A DNA stretch of 64,000 nucleotides, taken from Chrysomallon squamiferum. Lineage: Eukaryota; Mollusca; Gastropoda; Neomphalida; Peltospiridae. Below are positions 52,501-61,184 of this stretch, piece by piece. The stretch covers positions 10,922,976 to 10,986,975 of the forward strand of contig CM022665.1 of the NCBI GenBank assembly GCA_012295275.1, written 5' to 3'. A program made the translations under genes and the position numbers. A model generated the notes under the pieces. The model did no database searches, was not told the origin of the DNA, and saw only the letters and a program-made list of their open reading frames with translations. Each line of letters opens with the position of its first letter. Position 1 is the first letter of the stretch.

Positions 52501-54052
52501 TAATAATAATAAAAACACAGTTTGAATATATTTGGATCACAAATGTGGTTTAAGTGAAAATAAAAAGATTCCAATGTAATAATTTGAAAATATTTTGTAA
52601 TAACAAAAAATTCCATTGTAATAATTTGATATAGGTTTTTTTTTTTTGTTTAAATGATTTTTTTTAATATAAAAGGATTATATTGTTATAATAAAATGAA
52701 AAAAAAAATGGGAATGATAATAAAAACCTCAATAATTTGAACATATATAATCTTTGGATTGTGAGTGTTTTAAAAACATTGTTTTACAAAAATAAAAAGA
52801 TAATGTTTCAGCAATAATATCAAGATTACATTGTTATATTTAAAAAATTAATAATAATAAAAAAAATCTGCAAAACAACAACTATAATACGAATATAGGA
52901 GGATCCAGGGCATTTTAAAATCTGGTTTTAATAAGAACAGAAAGATGATAATGTAATCATCTGAATGTATCTGGATCTTGGAAGGAAAATAAAAGGAAAT
53001 AATAATCACAAAAGTGAACTTCTTTCTTGACTTTTTAAAAATTTTATATAAAATATAATAAATATAAACATAAAACTATACCTTAAAATTTTAACTTAGA
53101 AAACATTTAAACTAATATTATAGATCTATAACACAAAAAATTTAAAAATTAACAAAGAAAATTGATACATAGATGCATAAAATAAACAATTCTAGAGGTA
53201 TTTTTATGATTTGCGTACAGAAGAATAATATCTTATATATAAAAGAAAAGAAATCTCTGTTGATATGATTTATCAAAAAGATGCCTGTGTTATTTAGTAC
53301 TGTGGTATCAGTATGAGGTTACCTGACAGGGCAATGTTACAGGTATGCTATCACTAGGACAGGTGTTGGTAAAAATCATTGTCTCTGTCAGTCAAACTTA
53401 AACTTAACCTGACCATCCACTAACTGTGTCCTCTTTGTACTAATTAAAAATACTGTGAACATTTAAACCAGCATCCATAATGAAATCATTCATAATATTG
53501 CTGTAAATAATTTGTTTTTATTCTCTTAAACGTTAATTCAGAAGAAAGAAATGTTTTATTTAATAAGTCAACACATTTTTAACAGACTGGTTTAGACAAA
53601 CTGGTTTTGACTTCCTTGTTCTGAATAGTGATTTTGTCATCTTGGTTCTGATATACTGGTTTTGACAGACCAGCTGATACAATCTGTTTTTGAAAGTTTG
53701 GTTACAATAAACTGTTTTTTATGTAGTGATTTTGACAAACTGGTTTTTATGTGGTGGTTTTGACAAACTGGTCTTTATGTAGTGATTTTGACAAACTGGT
53801 TTTATATAGTGGTTTTTACATAGTGGTTTTCACAAACTCGTTTTTAACACACTTGTTACAACAAATTGGTTTTGACACACTGGTTATGAAAAAGTGGTTT
53901 TGACAAAGTGATTCTGATGTACTCACGATTACATTCTTTTCGGCCATCTCCTTCGTAACCATCCTTGCAGCGGCAGAAGTAACTTCCCTTTGTGTTCACA
54001 CACTCCGCAGTGGCTAGACAGTCATGCTCTCCCTCTAGACACTCATCAATTT
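27420..54052 (-). CDS. NELL: NELL1/NELL2-like secreted glycoprotein, C-terminal half (5' end beyond window)
   Basis: Eight minus-strand exons join in frame into about 353 residues: 53927-54052, 36793-36888, 35082-35222, 31033-31149, 30213-30295, 29609-29779, 28912-29148, 27420-27512. Order of domains: a calcium-binding EGF (DEC...[12 protein letters not shown]), a short EGF ([11 protein letters not shown]), a calcium EGF with [12 protein letters not shown], a calcium EGF ([12 protein letters not shown]), two VWC domains with ten Cys each, and a partial third VWC ending ICCSFNQTC plus an 18-residue tail. Order and motifs match vertebrate NELL1/NELL2, secreted oligomeric proteins of neural and skeletal tissue that bind Robo receptors. 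EGF exons are bounded by phase 1 introns, VWC exons mostly by phase 0. All junctions are GT-AG. The signal peptide, laminin-G/TSPN domain and first VWC are not in the window. Whether it is the pre-duplication single NELL is inferred, not shown. Confidence 0.93.
27640..27990. repeat. Minisatellite in the last NELL intron whose unit resembles the last exon
   Basis: Imperfect ~25-27 bp units read AAAGTCTGGTTAAAGGAGCA on the + strand, starting near 27645, 27672, 27697, 27715, 27738 and further, more decayed, to about 27990. The coding exon at 27481-27500 reads GTCTGGTTGAAGGAGCAACA, nearly the same string. Confidence 0.75.
28500..28640. repeat. (CA)n / CATG microsatellite in NELL intron
   Basis: CA runs at 28524-28549 and 28609-28634, separated by degenerate ACATGCA-type units. 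Open frames here on both strands are repeat translations only. Confidence 0.9.
28912..29148 (-). CDS. NELL: NELL VWC exon, second domain end and partial third
   Basis: 237 nt, acceptor CATTTCAG, donor GTAAGA, phase 0-0. Encodes [13 protein letters not shown] and GDCCPRC, then a linker and [17 protein letters not shown], the beginning of the C-terminal VWC-like module, as in vertebrate NELL. Confidence 0.94.
29310..29608. repeat. ~25 bp minisatellite abutting a NELL splice donor
   Basis: About ten imperfect units of TCAGTTACCAGTCAATGTCAG/AATTA type run to the very edge of the exon ending at 29609. The final unit, TATCACTTACCAGACA, contains the donor complement and first exon bases, and differs in only two positions from TATCAGTTACCAGTCA in the array. 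Confidence 0.75.
29609..29779 (-). CDS. NELL: NELL VWC exon, end of one domain and start of the next
   Basis: 171 nt, acceptor TTTTACAG, donor GTAAGT, phase 0-0. Encodes [14 protein letters not shown] and YNCCPHC, finishing one ten-Cys VWC, then [15 protein letters not shown], the start of the second. Confidence 0.94.
29940..30212. repeat. ~25-35 bp minisatellite abutting another NELL splice donor
   Basis: Units of TCTCTTACATTACAGTTAGT type run from about 29940 to the exon boundary at 30213. The exon edge reads CTTACAGTTGCAG, matching the CATTACAGTTAG element, so the array is continuous with exon sequence. Confidence 0.65.
30213..30295 (-). CDS. NELL: NELL VWC exon, first part
   Basis: 83 nt, acceptor TTCATGTAG, donor GTAAAA, phase 1 to 0. 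Encodes [15 protein letters not shown] and SCLTCNCK, the first four Cys of a VWC domain. Completed by the exon at 29609-29779. Confidence 0.93.
30450..30575 (-). mobile_element. SINE body fragment, copy 1
   Basis: On the + strand GTGCACCTTCCCACAGACAG, then AGTACATACCATAG and CTGACTGGAAAGGACAT match, in reverse complement, the body of a tRNA-derived SINE that I recall as common in gastropod and bivalve genomes. The head is missing. It shares long stretches with the copy at 48810-48950. Confidence 0.6.
31033..31149 (-). CDS. NELL: NELL EGF exon (calcium-binding, last EGF)
   Basis: 117 nt, acceptor ATTTTGCAG, donor GTAAGT, phase 1-1. Encodes [14 protein letters not shown] and [12 protein letters not shown] with six Cys, ending TCLE before the VWC domain. 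Confidence 0.93.
31634..31874. repeat. Poly-A tracts and (AAAT)n in NELL intron
   Basis: A ~37-nt poly-A tract at 31635-31670, another near 31777-31807, and an AAAT array at about 31815-31876. Confidence 0.9.
32620..33030. other. Balanced-composition unique block inside NELL intron (possible regulatory element)
   Basis: About 400 bp free of simple repeats, with CpGs and clustered short motifs such as GTAAGCAAACA (forkhead-like) and CTGTCAAATCAAA (TALE homeodomain-like). It stands out sharply from flanking poly-T and ATTT runs. No exon frame fits NELL. Regulatory role is a guess from composition. Confidence 0.3.
33249..33340. repeat. (ATTT)n microsatellite
   Basis: About 90 bp of nearly pure TTTA repeats with one TTCA and one TTTTATTTTA interruption. 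Confidence 0.9.
34500..34660. repeat. Two-copy ~75-80 bp duplication in NELL intron
   Basis: TTTTATAATGTCTCCAATTC...GGGCCTAAAATGAACATTAC and TTTTGTAATGTCTTGAATTC...GGGCTTAAAATGAAGATTGT are adjacent imperfect copies. Confidence 0.6.
35082..35222 (-). CDS. NELL: NELL EGF exon (calcium-binding, LPGWYHC)
   Basis: 141 nt, acceptor TCATTCTAG, donor GTACTA, phase 1-1. Encodes [14 protein letters not shown], then [12 protein letters not shown], a NELL signature, then a long loop ([15 protein letters not shown]). Confidence 0.94.
   Translation of the reverse strand: MLTNVHWAFLPVVVIQFVSIYLVGTTVIALKVSIATGLTTIMAVFV
35560..35790. repeat. Degenerate ~42 bp tandem array in NELL intron
   Basis: Units with GATGTTTGT(G)TA.AAC and CAGTATTATTT recur about five times, interrupted by a poly-A and (TA)n tract at 35729-35758. 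Confidence 0.6.
36793..36888 (-). CDS. NELL: NELL EGF exon (short, non-calcium)
   Basis: 96 nt, acceptor AATTTTAG, donor GTAAGT, phase 1-1. Encodes [16 protein letters not shown] and [12 protein letters not shown]. The GG-CVAPN run is characteristic of the matching EGF in vertebrate NELL. Confidence 0.94.
37160..37870. repeat. Degenerate ~70-75 bp tandem array in NELL long intron
   Basis: About nine units share TGAAACATAATAGACCAAAG, AATGAAGGTTTGTCTTGAA and CCCTTTAGTACATACAG elements, in the 17-kb intron shortly upstream (in gene sense) of the EGF exon at 36793-36888. Confidence 0.7.
38740..39010. repeat. Degenerate G-rich ~25-30 bp tandem array
   Basis: Repeated GGGGATACTA, ATTCAGGGG, GGGTAAATGTCC words form about eight loose units. 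Low-complexity frames here are not genes. Confidence 0.5.
39840..40280. other. Unique, balanced-composition block in NELL long intron
   Basis: About 440 bp without simple repeats, near-balanced composition and several E-box words (CAGGTG, CAACTG, CATCTG). Candidate conserved non-coding element; no exon recognised. Confidence 0.25.
40345..40620. repeat. (CA)n and (TA)n microsatellites
   Basis: A (CA)n run at about 40347-40402 and a (TA)n run at 40573-40611 that passes into CA. Confidence 0.9.
41440..42590. repeat. ~285 bp tandem array, about four units, in NELL long intron
   Basis: The landmark AGTGAAAGGAAAAGGTGAAA recurs in diverged form near 41591, 41877, 42109 and 42394. Each is followed by AAACTGGAAACA, TTCTGAAA-TTTCTTTATCA, CATGTGGCTACATC and CTAGA-CTGAATGGAACAA. 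A partial earlier unit starts near 41460. Spacing is about 286, 232 and 285 bp. Units are strongly diverged. Confidence 0.75.
43300..43460. repeat. Short degenerate ~30-40 bp array
   Basis: Units of CAGTTAAAAATAGTTATTATTCAAGAA type repeat about four times. Confidence 0.5.
43535..43750. repeat. ~75 bp tandem array
   Basis: About three units share ACAACTGCAACAACTGTCAC, then GTTACACTGGTCACTA and AAGAGAAATT. Confidence 0.65.
44788..44990. repeat. ~25 bp minisatellite
   Basis: Seven or eight units of GGTGAATTAGAAATCCAAGG type with small changes. Confidence 0.7.
45157..45262. repeat. (AG)n microsatellite passing into (TG)n
   Basis: About 90 nt of pure AG repeat followed by about 14 nt of TG repeat. 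It is among the longest perfect dinucleotide runs in the window. Confidence 0.95.
46490..46830. other. Unique block in NELL long intron
   Basis: About 340 bp of mostly non-repetitive sequence between trinucleotide-rich stretches. No coding frame recognised; possible non-coding element. Confidence 0.2.
46837..48809. other. Low-complexity AT-rich part of NELL long intron
   Basis: Mostly poly-A, AAAT, (AAT)n and (GTA)n trinucleotide tracts, including imperfect AGT/AAT runs at 47670-47720 and 47860-47965. I see nothing gene-like. Confidence 0.6.
48810..48950 (-). mobile_element. SINE body fragment, copy 2
   Basis: GATTAGCAAAAACAATCTTT, CATATACACCTTCCCATGAA, AGTACATACCATAGTCTTTG and CTAACTGGAAAGGGATAGAG correspond in reverse complement to the body of the same SINE as copy 1. 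Reads toward the head at higher coordinates, where copy 3 carries the tRNA-like part. Confidence 0.65.
49076..49175 (-). mobile_element. SINE tRNA-like head fragment, copy 3
   Basis: Reverse complement reads GGTTAGAGCACATACTT, GATCACTGGATCAGTCCCCC and CACTGGGCTATTTCCTGTTC, a degraded tRNA-like promoter (B-box-like GATCAGTCCC) followed by the SINE's GGGCTATTTC word. It aligns with the head of copy 4. Probably the same original insertion as copy 2, split by A-rich sequence. Confidence 0.6.
49461..49537. repeat. (TG)n and CA/CATA microsatellite beside the MITE
   Basis: (TG)n at 49461-49498, then CACACA and ACATACAT and a short TATATA just before the transposon's left end. Confidence 0.9.
49542..49768. 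mobile_element. 227-bp MITE with 48-bp perfect terminal inverted repeats, TA target duplication
   Basis: Both ends begin CAGGGTGTCCCAGAAGTCAC in inverted orientation, and the first 48 bases of the ends are identical. TA dinucleotides flank each end (49540-49541 and 49769-49770), as expected for Tc1/mariner/IS630-type insertion. The inside is not random: the minus strand holds a short open stretch that looks like the end of a transposase. This is a non-autonomous internal-deletion derivative inserted in a TA/CA microsatellite. Confidence 0.9.
49617..49706 (-). pseudogene. Residual transposase C-terminus inside the MITE
   Basis: 29 codons plus TGA: begins [20 protein letters not shown] and ends EGKQFEHLL. 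This resembles the C-terminal tail of mariner/IS630-like DDE transposases of the kind with TIRs starting CAGGGTGTCCC (a LNRV-x-N-SF-x-RR-x-x-x-CI pattern ending near EHL). No catalytic region remains. Family assignment is from memory. Confidence 0.55.
49950..51109. other. NELL long intron, ordinary sequence
   Basis: CAA and CATA repeats (50456-50475, 50560-50600), CA/TG runs (51030-51110) and AT-rich filler. No gene or recognisable element. Confidence 0.5.
51110..51305. repeat. ~20 bp tandem array
   Basis: About eight units of TGTCAACATACTGTATCTAA type, variable at several positions. Confidence 0.7.
51306..53579. other. NELL long intron, ordinary sequence
   Basis: AT-rich with poly-A/T runs, a GATATA tract near 51960-51980 and a loose repeat of AATGTAATAATTTGAAAATA near 52570-52640. 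No exon seen. Confidence 0.5.
53580..53926. repeat. ~28 bp minisatellite abutting the NELL EGF exon donor
   Basis: Ten or more units of GTGGTTTTGACAAACTGGTTTT with ATGTAGTG run up to the donor at 53926. The last units (AGTGATTCTGATGTACTCAC) contain the complement of GTGAGTAC itself. Confidence 0.7.
53927..54052 (-). CDS. NELL: NELL EGF exon (calcium-binding, first in window)
   Basis: 126 nt, acceptor TGTTTCAG, donor GTGAGT, phase 1 at both ends. Encodes [11 protein letters not shown] to DGRKECN, six Cys with the IDEC calcium-binding start and a C-x-N-x4-Y-x-C Asn/Asp hydroxylation pattern. Joins in frame to the exon at 36888 across a 17-kb intron, giving ECNPKCHG. Confidence 0.93.
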
Positions 54053-56259
54053 CTGAAACAAATAAATAAAAATAATAGTACAACAACAATAATAATCATT
54101 TAATAATAAGAAGAAGAAGAAAAGCAACATCAACAACAACAGCAGTAGCAACAACAAGAACAGCACCAATGATAATAATAATAATAACAATAATTAAATT
54201 GTTTATAAAATCAAATGAATCAGTCTTCATCTGATATCCAGTTAGACAAATTTAAAATAATTTTAGGTTGATTTTTATTTTTTTTTTTTTTTTTTTATGC
54301 ACTGGTGTATATTTTTTTTTTTTTTTTACTGTAGCACTTTAAACAAGCTTTGAAAAAGCAGACAAAAAAGATAAGTACTGATATTATTTGAAACAGGCTT
54401 CCACCATATTACAAATAATCAGAAAATACAGTAGATGGGGAATTAGTAAAATGGCTAAGTATTGCATTATCTTTACACTTGATGACACTCAGAATATATA
54501 CAGACACAAACATGCATTTACATAAAAATACACACACAGAAAAGTGGTATGGCTGATACAGACATTCATTTACATAAAGACACACCACAGAAAATCCCAC
54601 ATACAGACACAACCACCACACACACATACAGACACACACCAAACTCTTAACACGTAAGCATATAATCTTTTGTTCAAAAATATGCACATTCTCTATCTCT
54701 CTCTCTCACACACACACACATTTACACATGCATGTACACATAGTGCACGAACACACATATATATTTATGCTCATGCAAACATTCACTCATCCGCGCAGAC
54801 ATGCATACAAACATATTACAGCAAAGAATCAGTTCAAGGTAAGACAATTTTATTTCTGTACTTTTCATCCTAGACTATTGGCATGCCTCTCTGTCTGCCA
54901 GAGTGCTGGAACAGTTGGACCAGTGCCACAAAGAAGGGTGGGGTGCTTCCATTTCTTCACCTCTCGCAATCGCAACAACAGTTTTGCCAAGCTGAACACA
55001 CACAGATTTGACAAGAATGTCTTATTTACAGCAGAGCAAATGTTACTAATAGTGTTCAGGAAGCTAAACCATAGATTATATAATAATGTGATATGTGATT
55101 TTATGTTTACACCCACAGATACTAAGTCTTTCTTTTTGATTATTTTGTTTTTCAAATGTAAAAAGACAAAGGGATATTATTATCTTTTTTGTTTGTATTT
55201 TCTTTTTTTTAATGGAAAGACAAAAGATCCATTAACCAGAAAAGTTTATTTCTGTAGAAACTTTGCATGAGAATAAAATATAAACAAAACTGATTACAAA
55301 AATAATTAGAAAATTACTAAATGCATAAAATATTCTCAGTATTAAAATAAACACCAAATTATTAAAAACTTTCATTCAGTATATTACAGTTAAGGTACTT
55401 AACAATAACAAATTATTATTTCTGTTTTTTATCTAATTTACTCAGCTCTAGAGAAATGTTTTGATATCCAATTTATTTCCCAGCAGTTTTTTAGTTTCTG
55501 TACTGTTTTCAGTTTCTGACCTAACACTCTATCCAATTTCTGTACCCACATTATAATGCTATATTTCATTTCTTTATCAGTGGTATAATCTATTAATTTT
55601 AACTTTTCAAAAGTACAAATCATTGCTTATTTCTTATAATATGCATTTAGGCTTTAATTACTTGTCATGCATATCACAGAGTTTTAGCATATATATTGTT
55701 CCCCAAATCAATTTCCATCACTGATTCTAAAACAAAAATTTAAAAAAAAAAATACACATTGTGATATATAAAACACCTTTCCTCCATATCAATTTATTAT
55801 ATTTATTTTGGAAATACATTCTTATCAGAGATAAAAATATTTTAATAGGAGAGCCACAGTTTATGAAACTGATCAGTTGTTCAGTCTTAGTAAAGCAATA
55901 AATTGATCTTGTATGTAGAAATGACTACTTATACACTGCCACCCTATTGTCAATTTTATTTTTTGTGCATTAGTGCAATGCATATGTCAGAACAGATATA
56001 TTAACTGTTATATACATGTCAGGATAATGAACAGTGATAACAGATTTACATTTAAATTTATATATACAGTCACTGGTAAGGATAAAATTCAGATGTTGTT
56101 AACTACTAAAGATTCATAATTACTGCTTTAATTTAAATATTATTTTCTCTTTATATTATATTTCAAAATCATAAATTTTTAAATACTGAACATAAACATA
56201 TTTACAAGTTTACACACACACACACACATATTATTTTAAGTTTTTTTTTTATAGATCCT

Positions 56260-56440
56260 GAACATTAATATGTTCATTCTGAAACCCAATAACTGATTGC
56301 ATGTTTTAGTGATTTGTCATTAAATCAATAACTGATATATAATTTGTGCATGCATTAGTGGAGTTCTGATAAACCAATAATTGATATATATTTTTCTGCC
56401 ATCATGTCATTTATAGCTTATTATATCTTTTTGTTTCAGG
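56260..56440. repeat. ~57 bp three-copy array
   Basis: TCTGAAACCCAATAACTGAT, TCATTAAATCAATAACTGAT and TCTGATAAACCAATAATTGAT mark three imperfect units, each followed by TATAT-rich sequence. Confidence 0.55.
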
Positions 56441-57614
56441 ATGAGCAATAAATGTCATAAAAGTCAATCTTCTCTCTCTCTCTCTCTTTATTTTTTTTAT
56501 TTTTTTTTTTTTTTTTGCTGAAAGTTCAAGTGAATCACTGTGAAGTTCCACCTGTTCTCAAAATACCAGTTGCTGAAATGATGAGTCGCAATCAGAAAAA
56601 ACTTCCTTGCCTCACCCCCGCAAGTAAAACAAGACTTCCGGGAAATCTGAAAACGGCAGTTACATCTCCCGCAATACAAACACAACCTGCCTGCCTTTGA
56701 TTTCCACTTTTACATTCATCCTGTTTAGCTGATGTGTTAAATATCCCAGCATGACTTTACCTCTCTATCATAATCGACAATCTCATCTCTTACTTCTTTA
56801 TTGATATACCTTCTATTTTTGAAATATCATGCTGCATGCAAATAAACAGAATGTATATGTATGAAATATTAATAGCGAACATTTGCAGGCCAGTACTGCA
56901 AGGGTTAAAATCTATTAGAAGTATCTTTAAAATGGTGGTAATTGTTAACATTTTTGATGTGTCTTCAATGTTACATAAGAAATAAATTATATGTATATTA
57001 AGTGAACATACTGGAATGTTAGCCTCTAATAGAATTCTCTTTAAAGATGACCAACATGGATGGAACTGTTAATATTTTTTTATCCTTAGTGTATCTATGG
57101 AGTGAGTGATATAAAAGTGAATATATCTGACCAATCAAATAATCAAAATATTAAGAAACACTAATATATTAGACATAACATCTAAATAAATAAATTCTTA
57201 AATAATGTTTTAATGCTGGTTAATTCTTCTTTTAAGGATGAGTTTGTATATAATGTCTTTATCTTTGGACGTGTGTATGGGAATGTTCAATTGCTAGAAA
57301 GAGGAATATTGTACATTAGTTCCAAAATAAACAGTGAAATGATTTGTGATATATCTGGCCTTTCTTCTGTATCAGTGTATTATGTTTATTTTGGAAGAAT
57401 TCTCAAGGAATCATTGAAAATAACTAGGCTATTATATTTTTGAATGTTAGAGACAAGAATATTTTAAATATTCTTGTATTAAAACATGGCAAAACTTAAT
57501 TGGTAACATCTTTATACTCTGAATAATATGTTTTACTACCTTGCATACAGTTTAATTTAAAAAATAAATATTTTGTTTGTCCTGTTCAGATCTCAGATTC
57601 AGATGCAAGATGAA

Positions 57615-57790
57615 AACCATGTTTAAAGTGCTTGCCTCAGACCCGGTAAGCTGCAAGATCAGTTCCCAGTGGTGTATCTTTTGGACTATTTCCAATTCTA
57701 ACAATGTCTTCTGACTACTATATACTGTAACCTTTCAGGGAATATCCATGGAAGAGATATTTTGTTGCTAATGGAAGAATATAGTGCATT
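57615..57790 (+). mobile_element. SINE, copy 4 (head and body, decayed)
   Basis: tRNA-like head AAAGTGCTTGCCTCAGACCC ... AAGATCAGTTCCCAGTGG (B-box-like GATCAGTTCC) runs into TTTGGACTATTTCCAATTCT and ends in GATATTTTGTTGCTAATGGA, the SINE's typical GATCCCTTGCTGCTAATGGA in decayed form. Confidence 0.65.
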
Positions 57791-59779
57791 TCCTTTGATA
57801 TTTTACTATTAGAAATATTTTTACAAATTAATGTATTATAGAAGTATCATTAAATGAAACAAACCTATGTTTAAAAACATATATATATTTTGTACACATA
57901 ACTGAAAGAGCAGCATTTAAAGGACTTTTTCTCAGTTGATATTCATTTGATTCAACAAATAAGTAAAACAGAACATTTCATTATTTATAAACAAAATTTT
58001 AAAAATTTGCTGAAGTATTTAATGTTTTAAACAGTCCCTCATTTAAATATTTCATAATATATCTGATTCTGTTCACTTTTAAATTTGGTGAAAAATTCTG
58101 ATATGCTTCAAGGTGTTTAGGTATCACCCACATTTTTGCCTTTCAATTAAAAGCACCTCTGAATGAGTTGGACAGATTCCATTCATAAAATGTAACTTTT
58201 ACTATTGCTCAAAATCATCTGTTAATTCAAATATCATGTAACACATGAAAATCATAATGTCTTCTTCAAATGAAATACAAAGTCCAGAATAACTTTAGAT
58301 TGGTTCAGCAACACTTAATTATAATCTGAATTATGAGCTGGTTGATGGAGGGACTGAGAGAGATGGGATTTTTACAGTGCTGTTGTTAATAAGTGGAATG
58401 CTCTCCACACGGTCCTGTTGTGATCTTTCAGTTGCTTTGATTAAGTCAGACATTTCCTGAAGAACTGATGGACCAGAGACCCACTTCAAAAGGCTTGTTG
58501 AAAATTTCAACACCTCTGACGATTTTTATCAAGAAGATTTAAATATGTAAATATTTCTCCAACTGTCTGTCCATAGTTGAATGACATTAACAGATTGCAA
58601 TGTGAAGTCATATGTTCCTCCTGTTGAATTTATACAGTGCTTCATCATTTTAAATTTATTTTCTTGTAAAATAATTAGTTATGAAACATTTTAATAAAAT
58701 AGAAACTGACAAAATAAACAAATCAAAGAAAATATGTTAAACGCTACTAAATAATTATAAACAATAATTTAAAAAATAGAAATAAGAGCCAATTTTTTAA
58801 TGCTATTTATGTAATTTTAAATGGAGAAAAATATAAATAAACCTCAAACAAATAAAATGAATAAAAATAAACAACAAACCCTCCACCTCTACCACTAAAA
58901 TAATAAAAAACAAAGAATACAAAAAATGCTCTTTGTTTTATCAATTTGATTTTTTTTTCTTAAATTTACATTTTCATTTAATATTGATTTAATATAACAT
59001 ACCTAAGCCTTTTTTTTGGAGGGGGGAAACTATCCCAGAGTTCAAATGGTCCAATCTGTTTATGGATAAGCCAAAGATGTTTTTTTTTGTTTTGTTTTTT
59101 CAGAGATGCTTTGTTACTTCAACAACAATAGCATTGTTACACAAGCTGGTGTGATTTCCACAATGTAAAACAATTCAGCTGTCTCAACAAACACATTCTA
59201 AATGTACTCAGAGAAAATGAACCCATTGCCCATTGCTCTTTGGCCAAGTGAAAATTAAATTTGTTCTCTCAACTGTTAGATTGCTAGTGTTGTCAATGTA
59301 AGAAATGCAAAAGGTTGTGGACAAGGCACAGCACTGGAATACCTTTAAACTGGGAGAGGTCAAGAGCTGGCACAGAGGATAAGATAATTGAAGTGTAACA
59401 AGTTCATACTATAAACAGCATACTAATTGACACTGGCAATATTTTACTTTCAGCTCCAAGAGATGAGACTTCAACAAAATAACAACAACAACAATTTTTT
59501 TTTTTTTTAAATAAATTTAAAAATAAAAAGAAAGAAGAAATATATGTTTAGATTTTGACCTTTCAAAGTCTTTCTTTTACTATGGCAATATTAAAATCTT
59601 TATTGTCTCTGTGCCTGAAAAGATGACATAAAGAGAACCACTAAAAGATGATGCTGTATAAAACCACCCATTTCCAGATAAAAGAAAAAACAGGCATGCC
59701 AATAGCAGGTAAAAATAGAATTCTTTGAAGTCCAAGAGAGTAACACAGATTGTACATTATCTAAGGACATATAACAATC

Positions 59780-60200
59780 AATTGAATAAAGATTTGCTGA
59801 TTTATTACAGAAAGCATGCTGGCATTATTGCAGGCAGGGTAACAATAGACTTGTAATAACTGTCTCGTAAAACTAGGACATTCCCAACAATGCCATAATG
59901 AACTATAAAACTGCTATATGCAGTGAGCAACACAGTAATAGCTTGCAGGGTCTCAGGAATTATTGCTGTTAATTCTAAAGCAGTGACAATAATGTGCAAA
60001 AACATAATCTGAAAATCACTATCACAAATTGGCAATTAAGCTATTTAGATGATTTACTGCTGTATAGTAATCAATTATTCAGCCTCGTGTATTATTTCCA
60101 TCATGTTTGCAATTAATTCTGTGTAATGCTAATTTGGAGTCCACAGCTCAGCCGACTGCTTTGATGATTTACATCTTTGGTGACCATGGCTTGACTGACC
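59780..60200. other. Unique, homeodomain-motif-rich block (candidate enhancer)
   Basis: About 420 bp without simple repeats and with balanced composition. Many TAAT/ATTA-containing words (GCAATTAATTC, GTAATCAATTATTC, GGCAATTAAGC) and E-box-like words occur. A minus-strand open frame of 76 codons lies in it but resembles no family I know. Regulatory role inferred only from composition and motif density. Confidence 0.3.
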
Positions 60201-61184
60201 TTAATATAACTGTTTAGATTTATTCTTTTCTTCTTCTTCTTATTTTTTTTAAAAACTATTATTATTGGTATTATCATTGTTGTTGCTGATATTATTATTT
60301 ATTATTATATTCTTCTTATTATTATTATTATTATTATTACCACTGTAAAAAAAAAAAACTTAGAGAGAAAAAAAAAAAAGCCCCACCCCTCAAAAAATAA
60401 ACTCTAAAACTAAACAATAAATGAAACAAAAAGATTATAAAATAAATTTAAAAAAAAACAAACATATTTAAGTACTTTTTAATAATAATTTAATTTAAAA
60501 TTTAATATCTTAAATTTATAATTTTGTTCTAATTATATTTATAGTTGTAATGTTCATAGACCATTCAAAATACTGGCAACACTATAAATAAAATAATAAC
60601 TATTATATCTAAAACTGTAGACTTTCAAAAACATTTTTCAATGATGTTGGCTTCTCATGAAATAAAAACTTTTGGCACGACTTCATACTTGCAGTAACAA
60701 AGAGACTTCCTGCTGCACTTAAAGCTCTGTATTGAACACTTATCTTATCCCTTATTAAATGCTCTAGTGATAAAATCCTCACTACATTTGCAGCTAATGA
60801 AGACAAATATAGAGAAGAAATTATACATGACATAAGAATAAATTAAACCCTTCATCTAAGGTCTCGATGCTACTTTCCTGAAGAGCACCTCTAAGGCAAC
60901 AAACAGGCTGTTGCTGAAAACATCTATTTTTTTTTTTTTAAAAGAAGAAAACTAACTGATTGGATCTCATAGGTTGCTTTTTATTACACAACCTCGTTAC
61001 CTGAGAGATAACATTTTACAAAGGTTAGCCAAAAAATTGTCAGGACAGACAGACAAGCTTAAAATATTTAATGGTGTTTTTTTGGTGTTTTTTTTTACAG
61101 GAACAAAGAAAGTGTGAGTGTACAACACTTGTTATATATATTTTATATCAGTCTATTTTTTTTTGGTTATTTCTCTAACAAGAA

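Noticed and set aside
36889-53926. Possible missing EGF exon in the 17-kb intron
   Set aside because: The exons on either side join in frame and match the domain order of vertebrate NELL without a gap, and no Cys-rich exon was found between them.
54728-55270. 180-codon plus-strand open frame, the second longest in the window
   Set aside because: Starts in a CA microsatellite and ends in AT-rich sequence; composition shifts along its length and no domain is recognisable. Only the 54875-55010 patch is kept as a finding.
57615-57690. Possible tRNA gene
   Set aside because: Has degenerate A- and B-box-like words but cannot fold into a convincing cloverleaf; it is the tRNA-derived head of a SINE.
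58331-58513. 60-codon minus-strand open frame in slightly GC-richer DNA
   Set aside because: No family resemblance and not compatible with a NELL exon (no Cys pattern).
59805-60035. 76-codon hydrophobic minus-strand frame with a GPCR-like GNVLVL string
   Set aside because: Single short match, no further transmembrane segments or exons nearby; more likely chance within a unique non-coding block.
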